64,000 nt of DNA from the NCBI GenBank assembly GCA_028716365.1, contig JAQUPZ010000009.1:160336-224335 (forward strand), read 5' to 3'. Each line of letters starts with the position of its first letter. The first letter of the stretch is position 1. Below are positions 63,799 through 64,000 of the stretch, piece by piece. This stretch comes from Kiritimatiellia bacterium (lineage in GTDB: Bacteria; Verrucomicrobiota; Kiritimatiellia; UBA8416; YA12-FULL-48-11). A program made the position numbers and the translations under genes. Under the pieces are notes generated by a model. It made no database searches and had not been told where the DNA came from. It saw only the letters and a list, made by a program, of their open reading frames with translations.

Positions 63799-64000
63799 AT
63801 GAGTGACAAAAAAGATCGAGGGTGGTGCAATAATTGCGGGGTGGCAACTTCTGGAGATAAAAAAAATATTCACAATTGGTTGGTGAATGAAGACAAAAAC
63901 GAAATCAAATATTACGTTGAAGCGATAGTGGAAGAAGGGATCGCTGAAAGCAAAGAATTTAAATTCAAAGGCAAGAAGCTAATCGATGCACCTCAAAAGA
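63799..64000 (+). CDS. hypothetical protein, partial (3' end outside window)
   Basis: The frame opens at ATG 63799, six bases after TGAGG and seven after the preceding stop, and runs to the window end (67 codons). The product starts MSDKKDRGWCNNCGVATSGD, with one CxxC pair, followed by a lysine-rich charged region. It may be a small zinc-binding protein of the mobile element. It forms an operon with the zinc-ribbon gene. The rest is not visible. Confidence 0.6.
   Translation, partial: MSDKKDRGWCNNCGVATSGDKKNIHNWLVNEDKNEIKYYVEAIVEEGIAESKEFKFKGKKLIDAPQK

Overview
The window looks like chromosome of a Gram-negative heterotroph of the PVC superphylum, most likely Lentisphaerae/Kiritimatiellae or a close relative. 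This is inferred from gene content: many Tat- or Sec-exported glycoside hydrolases, secreted PQQ-type beta-propellers, an exported Gfo/Idh oxidoreductase, an HzsA-like haem protein, SGNH esterases, a four-helix-bundle (S23-type) protein and several REP-like hairpins. No rRNA, complete tRNA or CRISPR array was seen.

Region 1 (1-8.0 kb) is a sulfated-glycan biosynthesis island. A minus-strand series runs sulfotransferase, cysC, cysD, fused cysNC and two tandem paralogous GT4 glycosyltransferases (the last cut by the window edge). It supplies the sulfate donor PAPS and presumably sulfates a surface polysaccharide. A divergent methyltransferase and two gene remnants follow, one of them a third APS-kinase N-terminus.

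Region 2 (8.0-13.7 kb) is a pstSCAB phosphate operon followed by a DUF2490-type outer-membrane protein and preceded by an Rrf2-family regulator. Two 25-bp palindromes of the same design lie before rrf2 and before pstS. A GT2 glycosyltransferase precedes them. Region 3 (13.8-22.7 kb) has a non-pyrrolysine MttB-family methyltransferase, an exported Fe-type superoxide dismutase, and a phosphorelay set: a large PAS/GAF histidine kinase, a stand-alone receiver, a receiver-LuxR regulator and a receiver-PAS-kinase hybrid.

Region 4 (22.8-60.2 kb) is a large polysaccharide-degradation locus, mostly on the minus strand. It carries two GH106 or GH106-like proteins, GH29, GH5, GH116 with a nested sugar-binding-like module, a sialidase-like propeller, a CE15-like glucuronoyl esterase, two SGNH hydrolases, three TIM-barrel proteins, a sugar isomerase translationally coupled to the GH106, an exported enolase-superfamily protein, an exported oxidoreductase, a DUF5009 membrane acyltransferase-like protein and two PQQ propellers. 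The mix of rhamnosidase, fucosidase, mannanase and esterase suggests a heteropolysaccharide target. No sulfatase, SusCD-type receptor, transporter or transcription factor for the locus was seen.

Region 5 (60.3 kb to the end) is an accessory island. It begins with a gene remnant reading through a tRNA-end-like sequence, then an HUH rolling-circle-type Rep protein carrying a hairpin in its coding region, then three small uncharacterised genes for membrane/coiled-coil proteins on the minus strand. A 27-bp palindrome lies before them, and a divergent promoter drives a zinc-ribbon protein and a further truncated gene. This island is the best candidate for an undescribed system.
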